Below are positions 8,311-17,248 of a stretch of 64,000 bases of DNA, piece after piece. The notes below the pieces were generated by a model. It made no database searches and was not told the DNA's origin. It saw only the letters and a program-made list of their open reading frames with translations. Source of the stretch: Acidobacteriota bacterium (GTDB taxonomy: Bacteria; Acidobacteriota; UBA4820); NCBI GenBank assembly GCA_029559035.1, contig JAKQCT010000078.1:1-64000 (forward strand). The letters are read 5' to 3'. The translations under genes were made by a program, and so were the position numbers. Each line of letters begins with the position of its first letter. Within the stretch, counting starts at the first letter, position 1.

Positions 8311-9169
8311 CCAGTCTTACTTCCATCTTTTGAAAAGGTATTTCGATTCCCAGTCCTTTGAGGACCGACACGACCTCGCTTCTCATCCGGTTCTCGGTCA
8401 GCATCCGTCCCCGGGACGGCCTGACTTTTGCCAGAATCCTGTAGCGAAGGGCTGATTGCCCGAAAAGGGTGATGCCCTGGACCTCGGGATTTTCGAGAAG
8501 GTCTTTGGAAAATTCCTCGTCTCGGGCCAGGTTTTCCGCCGCGCGGGCGAGGGCGGAGAACGCCGTTTCCGGCTCCAGCCCGTAGGGAAGGTCGACGTCG
8601 ACGATCGCCCTGATGAAATCCCTGGACAGGTTGGTTAAGGCTCTGATCTCTCCGTTGGGGATGATGTGGATCTGGCCGCCGAAGGCCCTGATCTTGGTGG
8701 TCCTCAGCGATATGCATTCGACCGTTCCTTCAAAGGAATCTATCTTTATGAATTCCCCGACGCGGTACTGGTCCTCGCTGACGATGAAAAATCCCGAGAT
8801 CATGTCCTTTACGAGATACTGCGCTCCGAAGCCCACCGCGACGCCGGCGATGCCCAGGCCCGTCAAGAGAGGACCGATGGCGACCCCCATTTCTCCCAGC
8901 ACCATCAGGAAAGCGGTTATGTAGATCACCACGTATCCTGTCCTCTTGAGGATTACCGAGATGGTGTCGACCCTGCCCCTGAGGTCCTCGTTCTTTTCCC
9001 CTTCGCGCTCTAGGACTGCTACCGCGCCCTTGACTACCATCCTTCTCCAGAGATGCGCGAGAAAGTAGGCTACCACTATGTATGACGCCGCTATCAGGGT
9101 CCTTCGGAGAAAGTGGGGGAATATCTCGTCCATCCTGACTATGAAGTCCGAGAAGACGTTCAGGATCAT
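8303..9169 (-). CDS. MscS-family mechanosensitive ion channel
   Basis: Small-conductance mechanosensitive channel that releases solutes under hypo-osmotic shock; inner membrane, 288 residues. Two or three N-terminal helices lead to the pore helix, with the Gly/Ala-rich pattern G-L-G-I-A-G-V-A-V-G-F-G-A-Q. The MscS beta domain follows, with V-S-E-D-Q-Y-R-V-G-E-F-I-K-I, and then an alpha/beta cage. The start at 9169 was chosen because ATGA overlaps the upstream stop and GAGGAG precedes it. A longer upstream frame is an out-of-frame shadow of the radical SAM gene. It is the last gene of the pyrKDF operon. Confidence 0.9.
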   Translation of the reverse strand: MILNVFSDFIVRMDEIFPHFLRRTLIAASYIVVAYFLAHLWRRMVVKGAVAVLEREGEKNEDLRGRVDTISVILKRTGYVVIYITAFLMVLGEMGVAIGPLLTGLGIAGVAVGFGAQYLVKDMISGFFIVSEDQYRVGEFIKIDSFEGTVECISLRTTKIRAFGGQIHIIPNGEIRALTNLSRDFIRAIVDVDLPYGLEPETAFSALARAAENLARDEEFSKDLLENPEVQGITLFGQSALRYRILAKVRPSRGRMLTENRMRSEVVSVLKGLGIEIPFQKMEVRLEK

Positions 9170-10137
9170 TCGAACTCCTCCTCTCCCGAACTTCCGGCTA
9201 TCTCGCAATCCCTGCAGAGGGGTATGCTGCCCAGCTTTCCTTCCCAGAAAAGCCGTCTGATGCCTTTCGCTTTCGGCGAGTTCCAAACCTCTTCGATGGA
9301 CGTCTTTCCGACATTGCCGAGGACCACTTTCCTTTCGTAGTCGGTGCAGCAGAGAACCATGTCGCCGTTCCAGAGGATGTAGGCCTGCTTGTAGAGCCTG
9401 GTGCAGTTGACGAACTTTATAAGCGCCGAGTCCTTCGGGGCGAGCTTGCGGGCTTCCTCTATATTGCCGCCGCGGTTCTCGAGAGGCGTCCACTTGGACT
9501 TGATCCCCTTCGACTTCCAAAATTCCGTGGCCTTGTACGGGTCAATCTTGTTGGTGGCGACCATAGTCACGTAGATCTTGAAGAGTTCCTCTCCTCCGGC
9601 CTTCTTCCATTTTTCGATGAGGTTCAGAACGTTCGCCATCGTCTCTTCGAATACCAGGTTGCCCCGCATCGTCTCCTCGTACGGGCCCTTCTCGATCCCC
9701 TGGAAGGAGATGTAGAGAGCCCTCAGGCTCCGTGAGGCCAGCAGGCTGTCAATGGTCCTGTCGTCGAGGCGGGAGCCGTTCGTCGTTATCACGATCTTCG
9801 CCCCGGGGATCTCTTCCTTGATATATGACAGCTTTTCGACGAGCTTCGGATCGAGGAAAGGTTCGTTGTTCATGTAGGGGGAGATCCTGCGGACCCTGTG
9901 AGTCTTGAGCTCGGCGACGATCTTCCTGAAGAGCGCCTCGTCCATGAAGCCCTGTGGCTGGCTCTTGTAGGTCTCCGCGTAGGGGCAGAAGATGCAACGG
10001 GCGTTGCAGGCCGAATGGGTCTCGAACTGGACCGTCTTCGGGAAAGGGGGGACGGGCCGGCTGGTGAGGCCGTACCAAAGCCTTATAAGAAGAGGGTCCT
10101 TCCCTGATGGCGCGTAGAACCGCTGTTTAAGCGACAC
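9166..10137 (-). CDS. Radical SAM protein with SPASM-like C-terminus
   Basis: A 323-residue radical SAM enzyme. The iron-sulfur/SAM motif is C-N-A-R-C-I-F-C near residue 45, followed by P-Y-M-N-N-E-P and I-T-T-N-G-S. The C-terminal part has a SPASM-type cysteine set, with C-T-R-L, L-C-C-T-D-Y and L-C-R-D-C, for auxiliary clusters. Such proteins modify peptides or carry out other radical chemistry; the substrate is unknown and no precursor peptide gene is apparent nearby. It starts with GTG inside a TAGTG overlap with the pyrF stop and ends in an ATGA overlap with mscS, so it is translationally coupled on both sides. Confidence 0.85.
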   Translation of the reverse strand: MSLKQRFYAPSGKDPLLIRLWYGLTSRPVPPFPKTVQFETHSACNARCIFCPYAETYKSQPQGFMDEALFRKIVAELKTHRVRRISPYMNNEPFLDPKLVEKLSYIKEEIPGAKIVITTNGSRLDDRTIDSLLASRSLRALYISFQGIEKGPYEETMRGNLVFEETMANVLNLIEKWKKAGGEELFKIYVTMVATNKIDPYKATEFWKSKGIKSKWTPLENRGGNIEEARKLAPKDSALIKFVNCTRLYKQAYILWNGDMVLCCTDYERKVVLGNVGKTSIEEVWNSPKAKGIRRLFWEGKLGSIPLCRDCEIAGSSGEEEFE

Positions 10138-10862
10138 TATCTTGAAAGCTCCCTTTCGCCTTCCCGCATTTCGTCGAGGATCATATCGCAGGTAGCGGCC
10201 GGATCTTCGGACTTGGTTATCGTCCTTCCGACTACGAGGAAATCGGCGCCGGCCATGACGGCCTCTTTCGGCGTGGCGATCCTCTTCTGGTCGTTCATGT
10301 CGCCGCCCGCGGGCCTGATCCCTGGAGTCAGGATGCAGAAGTCCCTCGGGAAGTATTCCCTGACGACCTTGATCTCCTGAGCGGACGAGACGATGCCGCT
10401 CAGCCCGGCCTCCTTGCCGAGGGTGGCGAGCCGTATGACGGTGTCGCGCGGAGTGCCTCTCATCCCTATCGAACCGAGGTCTTCGGGCCCCATCGAAGTC
10501 AGGACGGTGACCCCGAGGACGAACGGGACGTCGCGCCCCATCTTCTCGGCCTCTTCCCTAGCGCCCTTGACCGCCGCTTCGCACATCGCCCTTCCGCCCA
10601 TGCAGTGGACATTGAGGAGATCCGCGCCGCTCCTCGTCACGACCCTGGCGGCCCACTCCACAGTGTTGGGAATGTCGTGGAGCTTCATGTCCGCGAAAAC
10701 ATTGAACCCTTTCTGCTTGAGTTCCGATACGAGGCTGAGGCCGAACGAGGATGTCGCCTCAAGCCCGACCTTCACCCAGGAAGCGTGCCCGCTGATCTTC
10801 GCGACCAGGTCGTCGAGTACCTTTCTTTCGTTAACGTCCAGAGCTACTACGAGTTGAGCCAT
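10137..10862 (-). CDS. pyrF: Orotidine 5'-phosphate decarboxylase
   Basis: Last step of de novo UMP synthesis, converting OMP to UMP. The 241-residue protein has the canonical V-A-L-D-V start. The active-site D-M-K-L-H-D-I-P-N-T-V carries the Asp-Lys-Asp array. The phosphate-binding end has P-G-I-R-P and V-V-G-R-T-I. It lies 9 bp after pyrD behind a purine-rich GGGGGG ribosome site, and belongs to the operon pyrK-pyrD-pyrF-radical SAM-mscS. Confidence 0.95.
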   Translation of the reverse strand: MAQLVVALDVNERKVLDDLVAKISGHASWVKVGLEATSSFGLSLVSELKQKGFNVFADMKLHDIPNTVEWAARVVTRSGADLLNVHCMGGRAMCEAAVKGAREEAEKMGRDVPFVLGVTVLTSMGPEDLGSIGMRGTPRDTVIRLATLGKEAGLSGIVSSAQEIKVVREYFPRDFCILTPGIRPAGGDMNDQKRIATPKEAVMAGADFLVVGRTITKSEDPAATCDMILDEMREGERELSR

Positions 10863-10871
10863 TCTACCCCC

Positions 10872-11810
10872 CTAACTGCAGGAACGCGGTTTGTCGTTGC
10901 CGTTATGTAACTTTCCAATGATTTCATTCATAGACGAGAAGCCGTGCCGCTCGAGGTACTTTTCGAGACCCTCGATGATCTCTACCGGCGCGAGCGGGTT
11001 CCGGAACAGCGCCGTACCGACCTGGAAGGCCGTGGCCCCTAAAAGCATGAACTCGATACCGTCCTCCGCCTTTTCTACGCCTCCGCAGCCGATCACCGGT
11101 GCTTTTACAGTCTGGCAAGCGTCGTTGACCATCCTCACGGCTATCGGGTGGATCGCCGGGCCGGAAAGCCCTCCCACCCTGTTGTGGATGCGGAACTCGA
11201 TCTTCTCCACGTCCACCGCCATCGCGGGGATCGTGTTAATTACAGTGAGAGCGTCCGCTCCGCCCTCGACCGCGGCCTTCGCCGTCTCCCTGATGTCCGA
11301 GCTGGGGCTGAGTTTCACCCAGAGCGGTTTCTTTATAGCTTTCCTGCAGGCGCTGACCACTTTGTAAACGAGAGGCGGGTTCACGCCGAACTGAATCCCG
11401 CCCTCGGATATGTTGGGGCAGGATATGTTCATTTCGAGCGCGTCCACGCATTCTTCCTGGTCGAGCATGACGCCCGCTTCCGTGTATTCCTCGATCCTGT
11501 GGCCGTAGAAGTTGGCGATGAACACCGTGTCGATCTTCCTCAGCCTCGGAGCCTTGTCCCTGATGAAAGCGTCTATTCCGATGTTCTGGAGTCCGATCGC
11601 GTTGATGAGGCCCGCCGGCGTCTCCCATATGCGGGGCGGATGGGTGCCGCCGCTCCCTTTCACCGACAAACCCTTCAGCGAAACCCCCCCGGCGAGGGAG
11701 ATGTCGAAGAAGTCTTCGAACTCGAGGCCGTAGCCGGCGCAGCCCGAGGCGAGTATCACCGGGTTCTTGAACTTCAGGCCGCCGATCTCAACAGAAAGGT
11801 CTAATCCCAT
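10872..11810 (-). CDS. pyrD: Dihydroorotate dehydrogenase B, catalytic subunit
   Basis: FMN enzyme that oxidises dihydroorotate to orotate. This is the class 1B form, which uses a PyrK partner and ultimately NAD. The 312-residue protein shows L-A-S-G-C-A-G-Y-G near the N-terminus. The catalytic cysteine is in N-I-S-C-P-N. The lysine-containing W-V-K-L-S-P precedes the FMN phosphate-binding I-G-C-G-G-V. The start at 11810 overlaps the pyrK stop by 10 bp; the longer open frame reads into pyrK and is not used. Confidence 0.94.
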   Translation of the reverse strand: MGLDLSVEIGGLKFKNPVILASGCAGYGLEFEDFFDISLAGGVSLKGLSVKGSGGTHPPRIWETPAGLINAIGLQNIGIDAFIRDKAPRLRKIDTVFIANFYGHRIEEYTEAGVMLDQEECVDALEMNISCPNISEGGIQFGVNPPLVYKVVSACRKAIKKPLWVKLSPSSDIRETAKAAVEGGADALTVINTIPAMAVDVEKIEFRIHNRVGGLSGPAIHPIAVRMVNDACQTVKAPVIGCGGVEKAEDGIEFMLLGATAFQVGTALFRNPLAPVEIIEGLEKYLERHGFSSMNEIIGKLHNGNDKPRSCS

Positions 11811-12571
11811 ACGATCTTCCCCGCTTCGAAAATGGGGCCTTCGACGCAGACCCTGTCGTAACGGGTTTCCCCGTCGTCGTGCTTTATCCCGCAGGCGCAG
11901 CCGAGGCAGATTCCGAAGCCGCACGCCATCCTCTCTTCAAGGCTGAAGTAGGCCCTTGTTTTTCCATCGACAAGCTTCGATACCGCTACGAGCATTCCCT
12001 TCGGGCCGCAGGCGAAGACGAAGTCGGCCTTACCGATCCGCTCCTTCGCAATGTCCGTGATAAGGCCCTTCGTTCCCGACGAGCCGTCCTCTGTGGAGAT
12101 CAGCGGCTCGACGCTCAGTGCCCTCAGTTCTTCGAGGAGGAGGATGTCATTCCTTGACCTGGCGCCCTGGCAGAATACGGGAAGGATCTCCCTTTCCACA
12201 AGCTTCTCCGAAAGGTAGTAGAGGGGAGGGACTCCCACACCTCCGCCTATCATCAGGACATTGTCGCCTTTCTTCACTTCCTCGAAGGGGAAGTGGTTGC
12301 CGAGCGGGCCCACTGCGGTCATCGAATCGCCGGCGTTGACCTCGGTCAGCTTCCTTGAGCCCTCCCCGACGATCTTCACGAGGAACGAGACGGTGTGCCT
12401 GTCCTCGGTCATTATCGATATGGGCCTGGCGAGGAGCGGAGTGTATCCCCAGTCTCCCTTCAGCATGTAGAACTGGCCGGGCATCGAAGGCTCGAACTCG
12501 CCCTCAAGCCTGAAAAGGCCGTAGTCGCCGAACTGCCTGCTCTCCCTGACCCTCAAAAGCGTCTTCTTCAT
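11801..12571 (-). CDS. pyrK: Dihydroorotate dehydrogenase B, electron transfer subunit
   Basis: FAD and [2Fe-2S] subunit that passes electrons from PyrD to NAD. The 256-residue protein has a ferredoxin-reductase fold, with R-P-I-S-I for FAD, G-G-G-V-G-V-P-P for the nucleotide and C-G-P-K-G-M. A C-terminal four-cysteine cluster (C-G-F-G-I-C-L-G-C ... V-C-V-E-G-P-I-F) binds the iron-sulfur centre. The start at 12571 has GGAG 9 nt upstream, which is better supported than the ATG nine codons earlier. It is the first gene of the pyrimidine operon. Confidence 0.93.
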   Translation of the reverse strand: MKKTLLRVRESRQFGDYGLFRLEGEFEPSMPGQFYMLKGDWGYTPLLARPISIMTEDRHTVSFLVKIVGEGSRKLTEVNAGDSMTAVGPLGNHFPFEEVKKGDNVLMIGGGVGVPPLYYLSEKLVEREILPVFCQGARSRNDILLLEELRALSVEPLISTEDGSSGTKGLITDIAKERIGKADFVFACGPKGMLVAVSKLVDGKTRAYFSLEERMACGFGICLGCACGIKHDDGETRYDRVCVEGPIFEAGKIVWD

Positions 12572-12610
12572 GAGCGCTCCAAAATGGGCATTATACAAAA
12601 AAACGGGATT

Positions 12611-15211
12611 TCATTCCTCTATCGGCTTCGTCTCGTCCTTCCAGCGCCACTCCCAGGCTTCCTTTTCGCCCTTGAGGCGGCTGTCGAACCATTCCAGCAT
12701 CATCTCCTCGCTGGCCTGCCTGACGGACGGCTTCGAGTTGATCCCGTGGTCCTCGTCGAAGAAGCGCACGAACTCGCAGTCCCTTCCCAGCACCCTCATC
12801 GCCGTGAAGATCTGGTCCGATTCGACAGGGGGGACGTTGGTGTCGCCGGTCCCGTGAATCAGAAGCAGAGGCGTCTTTATCTTGTCGGCGAAGAAGAGGG
12901 GGGAACGGTCCACGAAAATGTCCTTCCTGTTCCACGGGTAGCTGTTCGCGATCGCGGTGTCGCCGTAGTTGAATCCCCACCAGCCCGCGCCCCAATAGGA
13001 GGCTATGTTGGAAATGCCGAAGTAATCGACGGCCGCGGCGAAGAGGTCGCACTTGCCGACGAGGTAAAGGGTCATGAATCCGCCGTATGAGCCGCCGAAG
13101 CAGCCGATCTTCTTCTCGTCCACCGAGGGCCTGAGCTTGATGAGGGCTTTGACTCCTTCGATGATGTCCTCTCCCGCCTCCTTGCCCCAGTCGTTGACGT
13201 GGGCGTCGGCGAATTCCTGGCCGTAACCAACCGAGCCGCGCGGCGTGACGATGTAGACGATGTAGCCCTGTCCGGCGAGCCAGAACATCTCCCACCTCAT
13301 AGCCCTGGCGTACGGTTCGACCCCGCCGTAGTAGGCGACGATCGCGGGATATTTCTTCGCCTTGTCGTAGCCGGGCGGGTAGAGAAGCCATCCCTGAATG
13401 GGCGCGCCGTCCCTCGCGACGATATCGAAAGGCTCCAGGAGGCCGAGTTTTACGCGGGAGAGGGTCTCTTCTCCGGGAGTGTAGATCGTCTTCGTTTCGC
13501 CCGTCTTGAGGTCGCCCACCTTGGTTTTCCAGAAGGAGCCGAGTGCCGAGGTGAAATAGAGAGCCTTGCCCGCTTCGAACGACAGAGAGAGAGATCCCAA
13601 CACTCCGTCGTCGAACGGAACGACAGAGATCTCCTTGGTCGAGGGGGCCATCCTGAAGAGACGGACCCTGTCCTTGTCGGTCGCCATAAAGTAGATGTTG
13701 CCGTCCTTGTGGTTCCACCAGAGGTTCCTTCGTCCGGGCAGGACGGTTATCGCCTGAGAGGATAGCGACGGCCTGAAATCGTCGGTGACGCACTCTTCCT
13801 TGCCGGTCGTGACGTCCACCAGGAAAAGGCTCAGGTTATAGGCGAGGTGTTCGACGGGTTTCAATCCGCCGGGAGGCATGTCCCCGCGCCCGGTCATGAC
13901 GGCGATGGTCTTCCTGTCGGGCGAGAATGCGATCTCGCTGATGTCCGGCCCCCTCTGCCACGAAACGATCTTTCTCGAAGCCGATGTGGCGAGGTCGTAG
14001 ACCCAGATCTCGGTGACGAGGTAGGGCCTCTCCTTCACGAAAACTCCGCGGAGCAAGGCCACCTCCGCTCCGTCGGCGCTCATGGAATAGTCGAAGAGGT
14101 TGCTCTCCCCGGCGGTGAGCTGGGAAAGCGACTTCGACTTGATGTCGAGCGAGAAGAGGTGCGGCCTCTCTTTCCAGTCGCCCCACCTCTGGTACATCTC
14201 AGTGAGGCGGTCGTAGGCAGGTTTCTTCTCTTCTTCTTTTCTCGGAGCGGTCGCGATGAAGTAGATCTTCGAGGCGTCGCTTCCGAATTTAAGCGACTTG
14301 GGATTCGTGAGGCCCTTCGAGACAAGCTCGTTCTTCATCGAATTGAGGTCCATCACCCAGAGGTCCTTCTTGCCCTTGTCTTCGGAGTTCGAGAGGTAGG
14401 CGAGGACGTTGCCCGTTTTGTCGAAAGTGGGAAATGTTATCCCCCGGACGGGGCCGCTCTCGAAGATCAGATGGTCGTTCCATACATCGACCAGCCTGAG
14501 CGTCGTGACTCTCTTATCCTGCTTCTTGTCCACGCTCTGGACGACGAGCGCGGCGACTATGCCGTCGGGGGACATTTCTGTGTCGACAACGAAGGGGGCG
14601 CTGAAGGCGTCGTCCCAGGTGAGCGGGTGGGTGCTTGAGAGCGTCACGGATGGCAGGGGCAGCTTCTCGGCCTGCTTCATCGTGAAGGTCAGGCCGGCCT
14701 TCTTGTCCTTCGGGACGATCGCGCAGAAGGCGAGCCTGTGCAAGCCCCTCGTGAGGACGACTTCCATGGTCGTCTCCTGGTTCTCTTTCGGTTCGACGCA
14801 GTCGATCTTTTTCTCGCCGTCGAGGTAGAGGGATATGGGGACGGAGTGCTTCACGGAAACGGTCGCCCTTGTCCACCTGTCGGCTGCAAGGTAGGCCGCG
14901 CCGGTGACGACGGCGTTTGTCTTGGGAGGATCGATGTTGAGGATGCCCTTGGCGTCGGGGGCGACTTTCTTGTAAGAGCCGCCTTCGGAGGGCCAGAGGT
15001 CGGCAGGATCTACCAGTTCGCCGCCGAGGATGCGTTTCTTCCAGTCGGTTTCGACCTCCTTGCCGAAGGCGGGGGTCGGGACGGCGACGGGAGCGCCGAT
15101 CAGCCACTGGCCGATGTTCGATGACGAACTTTTCTCCTTTGACGGTTCGGCGGAGAATGCCATGACTGAGAGAAGGCAGAGAGCGAGCAACATAAGGGCT
15201 GTCTTTTTCAT
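12611..15211 (-). CDS. Secreted S9-family prolyl oligopeptidase-like peptidase
   Basis: An 866-residue serine peptidase with a Sec signal peptide (M-K-K-T-A-L-M-L-L-A-L-C-L-L ending near A-F-S-A). A long middle region with repeated beta-propeller-type strands (D-L-W-V-M-D-L, I-W-V-Y-D-L) precedes the C-terminal alpha/beta hydrolase. The nucleophile serine is in G-G-S-Y-G-G, the acid in H-G-T-G-D-T-N-V-P and the histidine in D-E-D-H-G-I. It probably degrades oligopeptides in the periplasm or outside the cell, which fits the OPT oligopeptide transporter a few kilobases away. A strong GGGAGGAAT precedes the chosen ATG. The gene is separated from pyrK by 39 bp. Confidence 0.9.
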   Translation of the reverse strand: MKKTALMLLALCLLSVMAFSAEPSKEKSSSSNIGQWLIGAPVAVPTPAFGKEVETDWKKRILGGELVDPADLWPSEGGSYKKVAPDAKGILNIDPPKTNAVVTGAAYLAADRWTRATVSVKHSVPISLYLDGEKKIDCVEPKENQETTMEVVLTRGLHRLAFCAIVPKDKKAGLTFTMKQAEKLPLPSVTLSSTHPLTWDDAFSAPFVVDTEMSPDGIVAALVVQSVDKKQDKRVTTLRLVDVWNDHLIFESGPVRGITFPTFDKTGNVLAYLSNSEDKGKKDLWVMDLNSMKNELVSKGLTNPKSLKFGSDASKIYFIATAPRKEEEKKPAYDRLTEMYQRWGDWKERPHLFSLDIKSKSLSQLTAGESNLFDYSMSADGAEVALLRGVFVKERPYLVTEIWVYDLATSASRKIVSWQRGPDISEIAFSPDRKTIAVMTGRGDMPPGGLKPVEHLAYNLSLFLVDVTTGKEECVTDDFRPSLSSQAITVLPGRRNLWWNHKDGNIYFMATDKDRVRLFRMAPSTKEISVVPFDDGVLGSLSLSFEAGKALYFTSALGSFWKTKVGDLKTGETKTIYTPGEETLSRVKLGLLEPFDIVARDGAPIQGWLLYPPGYDKAKKYPAIVAYYGGVEPYARAMRWEMFWLAGQGYIVYIVTPRGSVGYGQEFADAHVNDWGKEAGEDIIEGVKALIKLRPSVDEKKIGCFGGSYGGFMTLYLVGKCDLFAAAVDYFGISNIASYWGAGWWGFNYGDTAIANSYPWNRKDIFVDRSPLFFADKIKTPLLLIHGTGDTNVPPVESDQIFTAMRVLGRDCEFVRFFDEDHGINSKPSVRQASEEMMLEWFDSRLKGEKEAWEWRWKDETKPIEE

Positions 15212-15247
15212 CTGGAATATTCCTCCCGGGAAAGGGGTCTCATTCAA

Positions 15248-15611
15248 AAGGTATTATAACATCAAGGGCGCAGGGCGATGCTTCGCATCTTGCCAAGGCT
15301 TCGTTAGAGTCTCTCTGTGAGCAAGCTCCCTCCGAGCCTCCAGCTCGCCTTGGTCGCCTTGCGGCTTTCCCTGCGCCTTATCATGCATCGATCCACCCCC
15401 CACACCCAACCATACGCCGACGGCGACGGATCATCTACGTTGTCAAACATCGACGTCCGCATCCTCAGAGTACATCACAGTACACTTCCGGTGCGGCCGT
15501 CTCGTTTTCCTAGTATCTGGCCCATCGGCGTCTATGCGTCAGCGGCTTTGCCGCTGGGCGAAAGATTCAGGCAATCTGCAAATTGATAAGGCAAGGAGCT
15601 ATAATGACAGC
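15248..15611. other. Gene-free gap with inverted repeats
   Basis: About 360 bp between the divergent S9 peptidase gene and a small membrane gene. AAGGGCGCAGGG at 15264-15275 and CCCTGCGCCTT at 15369-15379 form an imperfect inverted repeat. Within it GATGC-TTC-GCATC (15277-15289) is a perfect small hairpin. No credible coding frame or clear promoter was found. It may be a decayed palindromic element. Confidence 0.45.
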
Positions 15612-15622
15612 GAGGAGGCGGT

Positions 15623-15922
15623 ATGGTTGAAAACACGAAAGAAAAGGGTTTGAAAAGTCCACGATTCTATATCAATTTGCTTTTTACTTTCTCGAAGGTC
15701 GTTGTCATTATCGCGGCGTTGCTTTTCCCCCTCTGGTCAATCAGCGCGATATGGAAGTTCTCACAATATGGAGTAAAGGCTTTTTCAATCCCCCTATCCG
15801 ACAACCTTGAATTGCGTTCACGGCTTCCATGTTTAGAGTTGTTGGTGTTTTGGGTCATTTTTCCCATTCTTGCTGTTGCAGGAATCTATTGCCTGATTCA
15901 AGCAAACATAAAGAGAATGTAA
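15623..15922 (+). CDS. Small membrane protein (99 aa)
   Basis: Unrecognised protein with two hydrophobic helices (about residues 20-45 and 70-94) and a short hydrophilic, lysine-containing N-terminus. GAGGAGG about 5 nt upstream of the ATG supports translation. The base composition is visibly lower in GC than the flanking genes, which hints at later acquisition. No partner gene is evident: upstream is a gene-free gap and downstream a repetitive stretch. Confidence 0.55.
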   Translation: MVENTKEKGLKSPRFYINLLFTFSKVVVIIAALLFPLWSISAIWKFSQYGVKAFSIPLSDNLELRSRLPCLELLVFWVIFPILAVAGIYCLIQANIKRM

Positions 15923-15963
15923 AAGAGATAATTTACATTCAGAAATTAATTGAAAAATATTCC

Positions 15964-16031
15964 GCTCATCCTGTTCATCCCTGTTAAATTGTCTTTGTCT
16001 TTATCTTCAGCCTTCTTTGTCTTTTCTCCAT
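15964..16031 (+). repeat. Short-period degenerate repeat, pyrimidine-rich
   Basis: Two copies of TCATCC-TGT separated by one period (about 9-10 nt) are followed by GTCTTT-type hexamers (GTCTTTGTCTTT, ATCTTC, CTTTGTCTTTT). It is non-coding and lies immediately before the RNase HI-like gene. Confidence 0.55.
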
Positions 16032-16061
16032 TCTTTCTGTATCCTTTTGTTTGGAGCTTTG

Positions 16062-16694
16062 ATGAAGGAAAAGAAAAAATATTACGCGTACGAGGTGGGA
16101 GGCGATGAGGGGATAACCGAGTCGTGGGATGTGTGCAAGGAGAAGGTGCACCAGAACCGGGGCGCGAAGTACAAGGGGTTCAAAACAAGGAAGGAAGCCG
16201 AGGAGTGGCTGAAGGCCGGCGCGCACTACGAGAAGAAGGCGGCGAAGAAGGAAGCGCTCAGGGAAGAGCTTGACGAAGACTGGATCTACTTCGATTCGGG
16301 AACGGGCAGGGGAGAGGGCGTCGAGATATCCGTTACCCTGAAGGACGGAACCCCGCTTCTTTTCAAAGTTGTTCCGGAAGGCAGGCTGACGGAGCGGGGA
16401 ACGGTTATCCTCGACAAGGGAAAGACTAACAACTTCGGCGAGCTCGCGGCGCTCTACTCGGCCATAGTGGCGGCGAGGAAGCTGAAGAAGAAGGTTGTCT
16501 GCGGCGACAGCCGGCTGGTGATAGATTTCTGGAGCAGGGGGCATGTCTCGAAAAAGAAGAAAGAGGACAGGGAGCTTCTGAAGCTGGTCCACGAGATCGT
16601 CCCCTTGAGGATCCAGTTCGAGAAGGAGGGCGGCGAGATCCGCCACATCAAGGGCTCCGTCAACCCCGCCGACCTGGGGTTCCATAGAGACTGA
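16062..16694 (+). CDS. RNase HI-like protein with N-terminal viroplasmin domain
   Basis: A 210-residue ribonuclease H family protein. Residues 5-50 are a caulimovirus viroplasmin-type hybrid-binding domain (K-Y-Y-A-Y-E, E-S-W-D-V-C-K, G-A-K-Y-K-G-F-K-T). A lysine/glutamate-rich linker leads to the nuclease fold. Acidic residues expected for the metal site are D78 (Y-F-D-S-G), the Glu in N-N-F-G-E-L-A-A, the Asp in C-G-D-S-R-L-V-I-D and the Asp in N-P-A-D-L-G. It probably removes RNA from RNA/DNA hybrids. The start at 16062 follows GGAG; an upstream in-frame start would add a hydrophobic stretch atypical for the family. Confidence 0.8.
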   Translation: MKEKKKYYAYEVGGDEGITESWDVCKEKVHQNRGAKYKGFKTRKEAEEWLKAGAHYEKKAAKKEALREELDEDWIYFDSGTGRGEGVEISVTLKDGTPLLFKVVPEGRLTERGTVILDKGKTNNFGELAALYSAIVAARKLKKKVVCGDSRLVIDFWSRGHVSKKKKEDRELLKLVHEIVPLRIQFEKEGGEIRHIKGSVNPADLGFHRD

Positions 16695-16708
16695 TACCCG
16701 CTACGCCG

Positions 16709-16798
16709 GAATTGAAAATTGAAAAAAATAAATTGAAAAAGTAAAATTGATGGAATAATATTTCCACCATCTTTCAATTTTCAATTTTCAATAATAAT
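16709..16798. repeat. AT-rich heptamer repeats forming a long inverted repeat
   Basis: AATTGAA-type units on the left (16710-16740) and the complementary CAATTTT units on the right (16773-16792) can fold together. Inside lies a second small palindrome, TGGAA-TAATAT-TTCCA. It sits exactly between convergent genes, so it may act as a two-way transcription stop, although T-runs are irregular. Confidence 0.6.
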
Positions 16799-16819
16799 TC
16801 TTCAATAGGCCGAAGGCGC

Positions 16820-17248
16820 TTATTTGTTCTCCCTGAGCCTCACCCCGTACCTGCAGATGCCGAGCGGCGCTCCCGTCTCGTCCTTCACCTGGAGTGTCTT
16901 TATGTCGTTCGCTCTCGAGACGGCTATCGCGAGGGCCTCCTTCGAGTCGAACGGGAGCTTGTCCCACTTCTCCCTGCTGACGACAGCAACTCCGTCCTCA
17001 TTCTCGTCCTTGGAAAATTCGATGAGCGTCCCGGAGGTTTTCCACTCGCCGACCCTCTGGTTCCAGACCGCTGTTTCGGGCGAGTTCTTCTTTTCCTCAC
17101 TGGCTCTTCCGGCAAAGCTTCCCACGAGGAGATATCCGATGAAAACCACTATTACAATCACTCCGCATCCCGCGACAAGATAAGCGAGGATGGCGGGAAG
17201 CTTGAGGCTTTTCACGCCCGTTTTGGTTTTTGTTTTTCTCCTGGCCAT
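16820..17248 (-). CDS. Membrane-anchored hypothetical protein
   Basis: A 142-residue protein with a very basic N-terminus (R-R-K-T-K-T-K-T) and one transmembrane helix at about residues 19-45. The soluble C-terminal domain has E-E-F/W-x-K-L-P-F-like features (W-D-K-L-P-F-D-S-K-E-A-L-A-I-A) and I-C-R-Y-G-V-R-L. It is probably anchored in the inner membrane with the domain outside. The ATG follows the yjbQ stop with no gap, so the two are co-translated. No function is assigned. Confidence 0.6.
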   Translation of the reverse strand: MARRKTKTKTGVKSLKLPAILAYLVAGCGVIVIVVFIGYLLVGSFAGRASEEKKNSPETAVWNQRVGEWKTSGTLIEFSKDENEDGVAVVSREKWDKLPFDSKEALAIAVSRANDIKTLQVKDETGAPLGICRYGVRLRENK

